Source: Bradyrhizobium sp. Rc3b
GTDB taxonomy: Bacteria; Pseudomonadota; Alphaproteobacteria; Rhizobiales; Xanthobacteraceae
Length of the DNA stretch: 64,000 nucleotides
Direction: 5' to 3'
Assembly (NCBI RefSeq): GCF_900114915.1
Contig: NZ_FOUS01000008.1
Span: 310,001-374,000 of the forward strand
The notes below the pieces were generated by a model, which was not told the origin of the DNA, made no database searches, and saw nothing but the letters and a program-made list of their open reading frames with translations. Below are positions 52,060 to 60,439 of this stretch, one piece after another. The position numbers and the translations under genes were made by a program. Within the stretch, counting starts at the first letter, position 1, and the number at the start of each line of letters is the position of its first letter.

Positions 52060-52239
52060 TTGCAGGCGGCGACGACGTCGGCGGCCCCAGGCAGCTCGCC
52101 CCAGCGCAAGAACGCACGCCCGCCGACATATCGCGGGCGGCGACTTCCGGCGTCGGAGAATTCTTTCCTCCTGAACGTCAAACCGAGGAACATGGCTTCC
52201 GCGTTCCCGTTGGCCCATGCAACCAACGAGGAGCTTGCG

Positions 52240-52506
52240 ATGAAGAAGTTCATGATCGCGACCGCCGCACTCGGTCTCATGTGCGGCTCCGCCTTTGCCC
52301 AGACCGGCCCCGCCCCGCAGTCCGACAACATGCAGAAGCCCGGCATGAAAAACCCGAACAAGGGCTCGATGACCAAGGGCACGACCGGGATGAGCAAGGA
52401 CGGCATGAGCAAGGGCGGAATGGTGAAGCCCGACGCCTCCGGCCAGGGCGGCTCCGGCCCGGGTAGCGACCAGGGCGGCACGAAGACCCGCAGCAACGTG
52501 AAGTAA
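52240..52506 (+). CDS. Secreted Met/Lys/Gly-rich repeat protein
   Basis: The 88-residue protein has a signal peptide (MKKFMIATAALGLMCGSAFA) followed by degenerate Met-Lys/Ser-Lys-Asp-Gly units (GMSKDGMSKGGMVKPDASG) and a Gly/Ser tail. It resembles the MXKDX protein at 24867 in composition but not in exact repeat. A GAGGAG ribosome binding site precedes the ATG at 52240. Function unknown. Confidence 0.75.
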   Translation: MKKFMIATAALGLMCGSAFAQTGPAPQSDNMQKPGMKNPNKGSMTKGTTGMSKDGMSKGGMVKPDASGQGGSGPGSDQGGTKTRSNVK

Positions 52507-52671
52507 GCCGGCGTTCGGCACGGCTGACTGCGTCGCTCCCCACGGAACGGCGCGCTCGTACCGATTGCTTCAGCGGCCGTTGCGGTCGAGTCCTGTCGAG
52601 GCAGGGCAATCGCATCCGAAGATCAACGTGGCGAGAAGCTCGCCTGCGGTGATCTCTCACGATTGCCCTCG

Positions 52672-52836
52672 TCAGTGCCCGAGCAACAAGACCGCAGTGC
52701 CGATCACAATACAGCCAAAGCCGAAGATCGCCGTCACGATCTCGACGACGTTTTCCAGACCGAAGAATCTGACGACGGCGCTCCATGCGGCAGACAGGAG
52801 GATATCCACGATCGCGCTGAGCACGGCTTGGAGCAT
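52672..52836 (-). CDS. Hypothetical 54-residue membrane protein
   Basis: Read directly from the minus strand: MLQAVLSAIVDILLSAAWSA is followed by a short linker (VVRFFGLENVVE) and a second hydrophobic helix (IVTAIFGFGCIVIGTAVLLL) ending GH. Two membrane helices with a compact loop make this a convincing small inner-membrane protein. The ribosome binding site is weak. Confidence 0.6.
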   Translation of the reverse strand: MLQAVLSAIVDILLSAAWSAVVRFFGLENVVEIVTAIFGFGCIVIGTAVLLLGH

Positions 52837-53112
52837 ATGGATGGGTCGCGCCGGCGGAGTTGGGGTTCAACCGCAACCGTCGCAGAGCAGTCCAGAGGGA
52901 CCTTGGCCGCGATAGGGCTGCTCAGGTCATTTGCCATCGCTAGCCCGCCTACTCCGCGGCTCCAGTCCATGCTCGGCTGGCTCGGTTCACCAACCTTTCC
53001 CCTTCGCACACATTTGCCCCGCCCCCTGCCCCTCCTCCCACTTTCCTGCTATCTCCTACTCCCGCCGCCCCGGCCCAAAGCAAAACCCTCCGAACGTTAG
53101 GGAGCAACAACC

Positions 53113-53565
53113 ATGCGATACCTCCACACCATGCTGCGCGTGCGCAATCTCGATGTCGCGCTGAAATTCTATGTTGATGCTTTCGGGTTGAAGGAGGTGC
53201 GGCGGATCGAGAACGACAAGGGGCGGTTCACGCTGGTGTTCCTGTGCTCGGCGGACGATCTCGAGGCGCTGAAGACGCAGCCGCAGACGCGCGGTGCGCC
53301 GCTGGTCGAGCTCACCTGGAATTGGGACGAGGAGAAGTACGGCGAGGATCGCTTCTTCGGCCATCTCGCCTATGAGGTCGACGACATCTACGCCACCTGC
53401 GCGCAGTTGATGAAGGCCGGCGTCACCATCAACCGTCCGCCGCGCGACGGCAACATGGCCTTCGTCCGCTCGCCGGACCTGCACTCGATCGAGCTGCTGC
53501 AGAAGGGCGAGCCGAAGCCGCCGCAGGAGCCCTGGGCATCGATGCCCAATACCGGCCATTGGTAA
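53113..53565 (+). CDS. VOC-family protein, lactoylglutathione-lyase-like (glyoxalase I)
   Basis: This 150-residue protein has the paired beta-alpha-beta-beta-beta VOC fold. It has RYLHTMLRVRNLDVALKFYV at the start, ELTWNWDEEKYGEDRFFGHL with metal-ligand Glu/His candidates, and FVRSPDLHSIELLQKGEP. These match glyoxalase I, which converts the methylglyoxal-glutathione adduct to lactoylglutathione. The motif LTWNW-(x)-GHLAYEVDDI is typical of that enzyme. It is followed 69 bases later by a tiny membrane gene. Confidence 0.85.
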   Translation: MRYLHTMLRVRNLDVALKFYVDAFGLKEVRRIENDKGRFTLVFLCSADDLEALKTQPQTRGAPLVELTWNWDEEKYGEDRFFGHLAYEVDDIYATCAQLMKAGVTINRPPRDGNMAFVRSPDLHSIELLQKGEPKPPQEPWASMPNTGHW

Positions 53566-53634
53566 GGCCCCGGCAGGAACAAGCTTTCGCGCCCGACGTT
53601 CTCTCTTCAACGAAGCCGATTGGAGGAGGATGTG

Positions 53635-53715
53635 ATGGCGAGAGGGCTGTTGCTGTGGATGCTTGGCGTGCCGATCCCGGTGATCATTCTGTTGTGGCTG
53701 TTCTTCGGCCGCTGA
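53635..53715 (+). CDS. 26-residue membrane peptide
   Basis: The frame MARGLLLWMLGVPIPVIILL ends WLFFGR. A strong GGAGGAGG ribosome binding site at 53622-53630 and a terminator 35 bases after the stop support it as a real tiny gene. I recall similar MARGLLLW-type peptides from other alphaproteobacteria, without a known role. It is a single membrane helix. Confidence 0.7.
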   Translation: MARGLLLWMLGVPIPVIILLWLFFGR

Positions 53716-53750
53716 CGACGGGTTCAAGTTTGCGAGTTGTTTTGCAACGA

Positions 53751-53776
53751 AAGCTTCGCCTCGGGCGGAGCTTTTT
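53751..53776 (+). terminator. Rho-independent terminator after the 26-aa peptide gene
   Basis: AAGCTTCGCC at 53751-53760 pairs with GGCGGAGCTT at 53764-53773, with one G-T pair, followed by TTTTT. Confidence 0.75.
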
Positions 53777-53866
53777 GCATGAGAGGCGCGCCGCAATCGC
53801 GCATCGCTCCGAACGGCGAATTCCGCTATCACCCGCGGCAAGCGACAACGCCGCGGGAGACGCCTC

Positions 53867-54505
53867 ATGCCTGACACCAAGCTGACGATCTGGGGCCGTG
53901 CCAATTCGGTCAACGTGCAGAAGGTGCTGTGGTGCCTCACCGAGCTCGCTTTACCCTATGAGCGTATCGACGCCGGCATGAGTTACGGCCGGACCCGCGA
54001 GGCCGATTATCTCGCGATGAACCCCAATGCACGGATCCCGACGCTGGTCGAGGGCGACTTCGTGCTGTGGGAGTCCAACTCGATCATGCGCTATCTCTGC
54101 CTCGCGCATGGAAGCGGCACGCCGATCTATCCGGAGGCGCCGAAGAGCCGCGCATCGGTCGATCGCTGGCTCGACTGGACATTGTCGACGTTGCAGCCGG
54201 TCGACCGCCCGGTGTTCTGGGGCATCGTGCGCACGGCCCCCGCCGAGCGCGACATGATCCAGGTGCAGCGCGATGCCGATGCCGCCGCCGAGGTCTGGGC
54301 GATCGCCGACCGCCTGCTCTCCTCGCGCCGCTTCATCGAGGGCGATGCGTTCACGCTCGCGGACATCGCGCTCGGCTCCTATGCACGGCGCTGGCTCGGC
54401 GTCGAGGGCATCACCCGGCCGGCGCAGCCGCATCTGACGCGCTGGCTCGCCGAGCTCGGCAAACGGCCCGGTTTTGCACAGCATGTCGCACCACCGATGT
54501 CGTGA
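53867..54505 (+). CDS. Glutathione S-transferase family protein
   Basis: The 212-residue protein has a thioredoxin-fold N-terminal domain (LTIWGRANSVNVQKVLWCLT, cis-Pro in NARIPTLVEGD, and the glutathione-binding WESNSIMRYL). A helical C-terminal domain with FIEGDAFTLADIALGS follows. The active-site position is Ser/Asn rather than Tyr, as in theta- or beta-like bacterial GSTs. Detoxification by conjugation is the family role; substrate unknown. GGAGA lies upstream of the ATG. Confidence 0.9.
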   Translation: MPDTKLTIWGRANSVNVQKVLWCLTELALPYERIDAGMSYGRTREADYLAMNPNARIPTLVEGDFVLWESNSIMRYLCLAHGSGTPIYPEAPKSRASVDRWLDWTLSTLQPVDRPVFWGIVRTAPAERDMIQVQRDADAAAEVWAIADRLLSSRRFIEGDAFTLADIALGSYARRWLGVEGITRPAQPHLTRWLAELGKRPGFAQHVAPPMS

Positions 54506-54632
54506 ACCGGCAGCGCTGCGCAAGCTGCGGCGAGAGCGCGATGAATCCGCGTTTTGGCGCAATTCTGCGGCGTCAGCTCAGCACTTGACGCTACTGTGCA
54601 TGGGGTTGTTTTCGCGTTTTTTAGTTTTGGCT

Positions 54633-54800
54633 TTACCGCCAGCCGCGCTCAACCATCAGCACGCAAACGATCAGCACCAGGGTCACCGCCGCGGTCGCCA
54701 GCCGCGCCGTCCAGCTCAAGCCGCGGCCGACCCACCAGAGCAGCGCGCAGTACATCAGCAGGGGAACGATGAGGTCGAGGCGCAGCAGGTCCACCGGCAT
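54633..54800 (-). CDS. Hypothetical 55-residue membrane protein
   Basis: Read directly from the minus strand: MPVDLLRLDLIVPLLMYCAL begins the protein and two hydrophobic helices follow, ending MVERGWR and TAA. It starts six bases after the stop of the porin-like small gene at 54807, so the pair form an operon. The composition is convincing for a small membrane protein; no family recognised. Confidence 0.6.
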   Translation of the reverse strand: MPVDLLRLDLIVPLLMYCALLWWVGRGLSWTARLATAAVTLVLIVCVLMVERGWR

Positions 54801-54806
54801 GGGCCT

Positions 54807-55052
54807 CTAGCGCCTCACGGTGGTGTCGATGCTGATCGAGCCACCGATCTTCACGCAGGTCCCGGTGCCCTCGACCATGACGAAGCGCGGGCCGAAAGTG
54901 GCGCAGGAGCCCGCCCGTGCCTTCCCGGCCGCGCCTTTCAGCGACAGGGCCTTGCCGGCCTGCGGCCGCTCCGCTGGCGGCAGACGCAAGGCCTCTGCCG
55001 CGGCGGCGGATGTGGCGAGCAAGGAGATCAGGATGAGGAGCGGCGTGCGCAT
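54807..55052 (-). CDS. Small secreted protein with Porin_2-like N-terminal motif
   Basis: The 81-residue protein has a signal peptide (MRTPLLILISLLATSAAAAE) and ends SCATFGPRFVMVEGTGTCVK-IGGSISIDTTVRR. The C-x-x-[FY]-G-x-x-F-x-x-x-x-G-T-x-T-C-[LV]-[KR]-[IV]-G-G pattern is what alphaproteobacterial Porin_2 proteins have just after their signal peptide. Here the frame stops where a porin barrel would begin. It may be a porin remnant or a stand-alone plug-like protein. It precedes a tiny membrane gene by six bases. Confidence 0.7.
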   Translation of the reverse strand: MRTPLLILISLLATSAAAAEALRLPPAERPQAGKALSLKGAAGKARAGSCATFGPRFVMVEGTGTCVKIGGSISIDTTVRR

Positions 55053-55108
55053 GGCGGCGTTCTAGCCCGGAGCGGTGCCGGGCGCCATCGGGGCGGCCGC
55101 GGCCGCGA

Positions 55109-55363
55109 TCAGATGAACTTGATGCCGGCTGATTTGCCGCGGCGCCAGACCACCTGGCAGCTCCGCCCGGTGCGCGCGTCGCGTGCGAAGGCGAGCCGGA
55201 TCACGCCCGGGAGCTGACTCGCATCCTCGTCCAGCGTGATCTTGGCGCCCGAATCCGAGATGTCCTGGACCAGGCAATGCCGTGCGGCGAAGCCACCGTC
55301 GAGCGTGATCCAGGCATGCTGCGACAGCAGCTTGCGGGCTGCGCGCTTTTTCGGCGGTGGCAT
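55109..55363 (-). CDS. PilZ-domain protein (small)
   Basis: The 84-residue protein is a single PilZ barrel. RAARKLLSQHAWITLDGGFA carries a diverged RxxxR region, and the second motif is CLVQDISDSGAKITL (D/NxSxxG). The fit to the second c-di-GMP motif is good, while the first is partly lost, so ligand binding is uncertain. It stands alone upstream of tRNA-Glu on the opposite strand. Confidence 0.85.
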   Translation of the reverse strand: MPPPKKRAARKLLSQHAWITLDGGFAARHCLVQDISDSGAKITLDEDASQLPGVIRLAFARDARTGRSCQVVWRRGKSAGIKFI

Positions 55364-55590
55364 TGGCGAAAGATCTCCTATTCCAGCGCTACTCAGGGAA
55401 CCCTAAGAAACCGTTGAAATCGCCTCCGGATCACCCCGGGGGCCGGCGCTGTCCACCGGGGCCAAAAGACCGGCCCCGGACGGCTTGCCGGGAGCCGGAA
55501 AGGCCACTATACGTTCGCCCGCTGCAAGCCGCCGGGCCCGACTCGGCCGGCCAGCGGCCGTGCCGGGAACAACGGCAGGGCCCTGCGTTT

Positions 55591-55665
55591 GCTCCCTTCG
55601 TCTATCGGTTAGGACGCCACCCTTTCACGGTGGAGAGAGCGGTTCGATTCCGCTAGGGAGCGCCA
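55591..55665 (+). tRNA. tRNA-Glu (anticodon TTC)
   Basis: The 75-base gene has acceptor GCTCCCT/AGGGAGC with discriminator G and an encoded CCA. The anticodon arm is CCACC-CTTTCAC-GGTGG with TTC, and the T arm is GCGGTTCGATTCCGC. No integrase is nearby. Confidence 0.97.
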
Positions 55666-55796
55666 GTGCACGCGACGGCGATAGATGGCGCCGCAATGGG
55701 CCGCCAATGACAGCCCGGCTGCAATTTCCCCCGCTCCCGCATGAACCTCCCCGCTGCTCGCCACCGACCAACGTCAGTTGGAACCGGTCCAGGCCC

Positions 55797-56483
55797 ATGG
55801 CGCAGTGTAACCCCGAGATAGAACGTTCGTCCGCCGCGTCCGCAATGACGCCGCGCCTTCCGCCGTGGCTAAGCCATCCTCGCCAGCATCCATCGGACCG
55901 GCGCGCCAAAATGCTGGAGCACATGGCGCGCGACAGATCGCTGCCGCAGCGTCACGCAGATTCTGCGCCGGCGGCGCTCGTGCCATCAAGCAGCAGCGCC
56001 AAGAACGCAATCAGCGATATTCTCGGCGACGTCATCGGCCACGTAATCCTGTTCGGTATCCTCGCCCTGCTCTTCCAGTCGCGCATTCCGCTCTATCTCG
56101 GCGCGTTCGTCGTCCTGACCGACGGCGAGCGCATCGAAAGCGCGCTGGCAACAATCGGTATTCGCCTCGAACCCGAAACGATCGGCCCCGACATCGTCAA
56201 GCGCTCGGCATTCTGGTTCGGCTGGTTCGCGTTGCTCGCCGCCTTGAAAGGCTCCGTCCCCGCCTGGCTCGCGCCATGGATGCCGCCGGCCGAGTCTTGG
56301 TCTTTCATCGCCGGCATCGCCCTCCTGCTCGCCATTGTCGAAGCCTTCACGGCGCTGGCGATGCGGCGCGCGTTGCCGCCGTTGGGATTGGAGATCAGCC
56401 CGAACGGACTGGTCTGGACGACGATCCAGTTCGCCATGGCCATGGGCTCGCTGGCTTTGCTGGTGCTGTTCGGATCAATCTAG
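55797..56483 (+). CDS. Hypothetical four-helix membrane protein
   Basis: The protein has an Arg/Ser/Pro-rich cytoplasmic N-terminus and four membrane segments (IGHVILFGILALLFQ, FWFGWFALLAALKGSV, SFIAGIALLLAIVEAF, IQFAMAMGSLALLVLF). I do not recognise a family. The start is uncertain: ATGs at 55707, 55797, 55845 and 55911 are all in frame and none has a good ribosome binding site. I use 55797 as a compromise, giving 228 residues. Confidence 0.6.
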   Translation: MAQCNPEIERSSAASAMTPRLPPWLSHPRQHPSDRRAKMLEHMARDRSLPQRHADSAPAALVPSSSSAKNAISDILGDVIGHVILFGILALLFQSRIPLYLGAFVVLTDGERIESALATIGIRLEPETIGPDIVKRSAFWFGWFALLAALKGSVPAWLAPWMPPAESWSFIAGIALLLAIVEAFTALAMRRALPPLGLEISPNGLVWTTIQFAMAMGSLALLVLFGSI

Positions 56484-56698
56484 GCGCCGCGGCGCGTCGT
56501 TGCTTCACTGTGCCATCAATGACGTTGTTGTGAGACGGCCTGCAGCATAACGGGTCCTTATGCCGCGCTTTCAGCCGGGCGAGCGAGGCGCGCATTTACC
56601 GGAAATTTACCCCTGCTCCTGCGCGCCAGTATCATTTGCTTAGAATTTGACCGCTACCGTGGAATTACGGAAGCAATCCCGAACATCATTGGCACCTC

Positions 56699-57325
56699 AT
56701 GTCCGTCGCAGAGTTCCTCAGGCAGCGTGCAGTGGACGTCACGGTCAGCGGCAGCTACTCGCTGCCCCGCTGGTATGATTGCGAGGGCAAGCTGCGCAGC
56801 TTCGCCTGCCGCACCAAGCGCGTCTCGCCCTTCCGCATGATCGTGGACGTGCCCGTCGTCGGCAAGGTCGGCGAGCGCCTCACCTCCTACTTCCAGGATT
56901 TCGGCGAATTCCAGTGCACGATCAGCGCGACGCTTAAATCGGGCTTCCTGATGGAGCTCGACATGACGCGGGCGCGGCGCGCCTGGATGTCGGAAAAGCT
57001 GACCTGGCTCGAGAAGAAGCAGAAGGATGCCAGCGTCCAGGAGCTGCGGAACGACGCGCGTTTCGTACCGCAGGTCTCGCACACGTTCCTGACGCTCGCC
57101 AACGGCAGCAGCCATCCGTGCTTCATCATCGACGTCTCCACGGCTGGCGTCGCGATCTCCTGCGAATACGATCCGCCGGTCGGAACCCCGCTAGCGGTCG
57201 GCGCCTGCGTCGGGCGCGTGATCCGCAAGTTCGAGCACGGTTTTGCGGTCAAATTCGCCGAAAAACAGGCACGCGATGATCTCGTCCGCCTGATCGTCCG
57301 CACGCCCTTGCTGCAGTCGGCCTGA
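56699..57325 (+). CDS. PilZ-domain protein (two-part, 208 aa)
   Basis: The 208-residue soluble protein has an N-terminal PilZ-like (YcgR-N or degenerate PilZ) half with CRTKRVSPFRMIVDVP and a C-terminal half with ELRNDARFVPQ and CFIIDVSTAGVAISC. The RxxxR signature is missing from the second half, where RNDARF is in its place; the DxSxxG signature (DVSTAG) is kept. Binding of cyclic di-GMP is therefore plausible but not certain. It is monocistronic and 122 bases before the desaturase. Confidence 0.82.
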   Translation: MSVAEFLRQRAVDVTVSGSYSLPRWYDCEGKLRSFACRTKRVSPFRMIVDVPVVGKVGERLTSYFQDFGEFQCTISATLKSGFLMELDMTRARRAWMSEKLTWLEKKQKDASVQELRNDARFVPQVSHTFLTLANGSSHPCFIIDVSTAGVAISCEYDPPVGTPLAVGACVGRVIRKFEHGFAVKFAEKQARDDLVRLIVRTPLLQSA

Positions 57326-57447
57326 AGCCGGCCCGATCAATCTTAACTCTTTTTTAACTAAATACTGGAGATGGCGACCCCTGCGCGGTAGGGTGTGACC
57401 CGGTACGTCCGCAATCACTGCGGGCCTTGAGTATTGGAAGCCCCGGA

Positions 57448-58437
57448 ATGTCCATCGCCGACGCCGAGTTCGCCCCGGCAGAGATCGCGCTGAAGCCGCA
57501 GCTTCCACCCGGCGTCGTCACCGAAGGGCCGCTGGTCCAGGCCAAGCTGCGCGAGAGTTATCTCCTGCTCGGCATCCTCTATGTCGGCGCGGTCGCCGGC
57601 ATCATCTGGGCCGTGACGCAAGGCGTCGGCAAGGTCGAGCTGTTCACGTTCGCTTGGATGTTCGCGCTGACGACGTTCGGCATCGGTGCCGGCATGCACC
57701 GCCTGTTCGTCCATCGCAGCTTCCGTACCGGCCCGATCATGCGTGTCTTCTTCTGCGCCATCGCCCAGATGGCTGTGCAGGGCTCGATCGCCAAGTGGGT
57801 CGCCAACCACCGCCGCCACCATCTCTACGCCGATGACGTCGGCGACCCTCACAGCCCGCAATTCGACGGCTTCGGCAATCGCTATGTCAGCGCGTTCAAG
57901 GGCTTCCTGCACGCCCAGGGCAGCTGGGTGTTCGACCAGGCGACCACCGACAACGAATACTATGCCAAGGACATCCTCGCCGATCCGATCGCGATGTTCT
58001 TCGTGCGCACGCGCTGGGTCTGGTACGGGATGTCGGCAGTCTTCATCCCCGGCGTGATCGGCTACACATTCGGCGGCGTGCACGCCATGATCGGCTGCGT
58101 GCTGTTCTCCGGCCTGCTCCGCGCCTATCTGCTGATCCTCACCAGCCAGCTCACCGGGTCGGTCTGCCACGCCTACGGCTATCGCCGCTTCGACGTCGAA
58201 GACGCCTCGACCAACGAGTTCGTGACCACGATCCTCACCTTCGGCGAGGGTCTGCACAACAACCATCACCGCTTCCCGCGGGACGCCTACATCTCGCACG
58301 CCTGGTGGGAGATCGATCTCAACGGCCTGATCATCCTGGGCCTGGAAAAGATCGGCCTCGTCCACGACGTCTTCCACGCCTCGCACCGTCAATTGGAGCG
58401 GGCGGCCGAAGCAGAGGCGGCCTCGACGGCGCGCTGA
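57448..58437 (+). CDS. Acyl-CoA/acyl-lipid desaturase (membrane fatty-acid desaturase)
   Basis: The 329-residue integral membrane protein introduces a double bond in acyl chains using a di-iron centre. The three histidine boxes are HRLFVH (84-89), HRRHH (121-125) and HNNHH (270-274), the pattern of delta-9 stearoyl-CoA-type desaturases. A fourth metal-region histidine is at 241. Membrane helices flank the boxes as expected. I use the ATG at 57448; a TTG seven codons upstream is in frame. In Bradyrhizobium it could make cis-vaccenate-type or oleate membrane lipids, inferred from family. Confidence 0.9.
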   Translation: MSIADAEFAPAEIALKPQLPPGVVTEGPLVQAKLRESYLLLGILYVGAVAGIIWAVTQGVGKVELFTFAWMFALTTFGIGAGMHRLFVHRSFRTGPIMRVFFCAIAQMAVQGSIAKWVANHRRHHLYADDVGDPHSPQFDGFGNRYVSAFKGFLHAQGSWVFDQATTDNEYYAKDILADPIAMFFVRTRWVWYGMSAVFIPGVIGYTFGGVHAMIGCVLFSGLLRAYLLILTSQLTGSVCHAYGYRRFDVEDASTNEFVTTILTFGEGLHNNHHRFPRDAYISHAWWEIDLNGLIILGLEKIGLVHDVFHASHRQLERAAEAEAASTAR

Positions 58438-58574
58438 ATCGGCAGGCAGCGGCCTCCGACAGGCCGTCTTGCCTCCGCATCGCCGCCCTATCGCGGCCCC
58501 ATTGCGGGATCAGCTTTTGAACGTCCGTGCCTCCAGGCCGGGCGTCATTTGCAGACTCGCGATCGGGGGACCGA

Positions 58575-58832
58575 ATGGCAGTCGACAAAGTTACGGTGGA
58601 CAAGATCACCTGGGACAGGGTCGGCCGGGTCACCGAGCCCGGACGCTACATGTACACGTTCGGCTGGCTCACCATCACCGCCGGCGATCTGGAGATCTGG
58701 AAGATCTACCCGCAGGCCGCGTTCACGCTGCTGGCGCAACCGGGCGAGGCTGACACATCCGTCGGCGAGGAATTCCATCTCGGCGCCTTCGACGTGGCTC
58801 CCGGGGCGCCGCTGCCGTTCACCACGCACTGA
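58575..58832 (+). CDS. Hypothetical 85-residue protein
   Basis: The protein (MAVDKVTVDKITWDRVGRVT, then YMYTFGWLTITAGDLEIWKI) is soluble and beta-rich, with a C-terminus ending PLPFTTH. GGGGGA precedes the ATG at 58575. I recognise no family, though the composition is protein-like and compact. Confidence 0.65.
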   Translation: MAVDKVTVDKITWDRVGRVTEPGRYMYTFGWLTITAGDLEIWKIYPQAAFTLLAQPGEADTSVGEEFHLGAFDVAPGAPLPFTTH

Positions 58833-58890
58833 GGGCGGAAAGCGCCGGCCGTTGCGGAACGCATGGCATGGGCGTTGCTTTATCATCGCC

Positions 58891-59046
58891 ATGCTACATG
58901 TCCCCGCGGTCGACCAGGCTTTCCTGTTGTTGCTCATCGTCGTCTGTCTCGGCGCGTGCCTCGTCCGCGCCTTCTGGGAGCTCGAGCAGTCGCGGGCGCG
59001 CCGGATCGCCTCGCCGCCCCGCGAGGGCCCAACGAAGCGCAGCTAG
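58891..59046 (+). CDS. Hypothetical 51-residue membrane protein
   Basis: The frame MLHVPAVDQAFLLLLIVVCL holds a single hydrophobic helix of about 20 residues followed by a basic cytoplasmic tail (RARRIASPPREGPTKRS). It is 58 bases downstream of the preceding gene and may be co-transcribed. Function unknown. Confidence 0.5.
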   Translation: MLHVPAVDQAFLLLLIVVCLGACLVRAFWELEQSRARRIASPPREGPTKRS

Positions 59047-59329
59047 CTGGCCTGCCCCGGCGCACGGCTACGCCGTGAATCGAAGAAACTCACGCATTTC
59101 CTTGATACGGCTTGCCAATCGCGCCTCAGCTCGGCGGCACGGGCGTTATCATGGATGACGAGCACGTTCTGTCATGCAATTGATTACGCTTGCATTCTAC
59201 GGCGCGGCGGGCGACGGCAGATGAACGAAGGCTGTCGCACTCGTTAAGCGAGCCGACAGCAAGCGCATGACACATGGTCGCATCGGTGAATGTAGATAAG
59301 CGGATCAAGGGAACCTATTTTCGGCGCCG

Positions 59330-60370
59330 ATGTACCTGATTGAAGCATTGCCCACCGTCATCGGAACGGCCGCCATCGCCCCGGCGCTGCTGATGCTGTG
59401 GCTTGTCATCGCCGCCGAGGAACGTCCGGGACCGCCGGCCCAGGTCTGGACCGCGTTCCTGTTAGGGGCGGCCAGCATCTCGCTGCTGGGCCTCGCCCGC
59501 GCCCCCTTCGCCAAGATGGTCGCCGCGCCCGACGACCCCTGGGCGGCGCTGGCCATGCATTCGATCTTCGGCGTCGCGCTGCCTGAGGAAGCCGTCAAGG
59601 TGATCGCCATCGTGGCGATCTCCTCGACCAAGCGGCGGACCTTTGCCAATCCGATGGACACCGTGGTCTATGGCGCCGCGGTCGGCCTCGGCTTCGCCGC
59701 TTACGAGAACCTAGCCTATCTGGTCCAGCACGCCGAGATGTGGCGCTCGCTGGCCGCCTTGCGCAGCGTGCTGACCGTGCCGTTCCACGGCGCGCTCGGC
59801 ATCATCGCGGGCGCCTACCTGACGATCGCGCGCGCCGGCACGGCGCTGGGCGCGAACCGGCACCATCGCGACTGGGCCCGCCTCTCCAGCCGCCTCCTGA
59901 TGCTGGCCGGCCCGCTCGCGCTGCATTCGGCCTTCGACTTTCCGCTGCTGACCCTGCAACGAATGCCCGACCTCAATCCGACGCTGCGGATGTGGCTGGG
60001 CGCCTCCAGCCTCTTGATCGGCTTCAGCTCGATCGCCTTCGCGATCCGCCTGGTCCGGCGCGTCGCCCGCCATCATGCACCCCGGACCGACGTCGCGCGG
60101 GAGCGGCTCAGCCAGCTTCGGCGGATGTGGGCGCTGCTGCTCGCCGGCGGCGGCGTCGGCTTTCTCGGGCTCGCCTTCGTGCTGACCTCGATCCATCACT
60201 GGCTCATCAACCCCGAGCGCAATCTGACGCTGGCCCTGATCCCGATCGGCTTCGTCTCGATCCTGCTCGGCCTGGCGCTTCTGATTGTCACAACGGCGAT
60301 CTATGTTCTCGGCCGCAACCGCATCCGCACCAGCGCGGAAGGTTTTTCCTCGGCGCCCGGCGGCGGGTGA
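59330..60370 (+). CDS. PrsW-family glutamic-type intramembrane protease
   Basis: This 346-residue membrane protein has the four conserved elements of the PrsW/CPBP-like glutamic protease family: PEEAVK (Glu86-Glu87), FAAYEN (Glu126), PFHGALG (His153) and HSAFD (His199, Asp203). All are predicted to sit in membrane helices and form the active site. In Bacillus PrsW cleaves an anti-sigma factor; whether this protein does so is unknown. No sigma/anti-sigma pair is adjacent, so targets are elsewhere. Confidence 0.85.
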   Translation: MYLIEALPTVIGTAAIAPALLMLWLVIAAEERPGPPAQVWTAFLLGAASISLLGLARAPFAKMVAAPDDPWAALAMHSIFGVALPEEAVKVIAIVAISSTKRRTFANPMDTVVYGAAVGLGFAAYENLAYLVQHAEMWRSLAALRSVLTVPFHGALGIIAGAYLTIARAGTALGANRHHRDWARLSSRLLMLAGPLALHSAFDFPLLTLQRMPDLNPTLRMWLGASSLLIGFSSIAFAIRLVRRVARHHAPRTDVARERLSQLRRMWALLLAGGGVGFLGLAFVLTSIHHWLINPERNLTLALIPIGFVSILLGLALLIVTTAIYVLGRNRIRTSAEGFSSAPGGG

Positions 60371-60439
60371 GCCGCGGGATGGCGAGCGCGCCGCGTGCAT
60401 ACTAGATTGAGCGCTGACCTTTCGATCTGGAGCCTGCCG

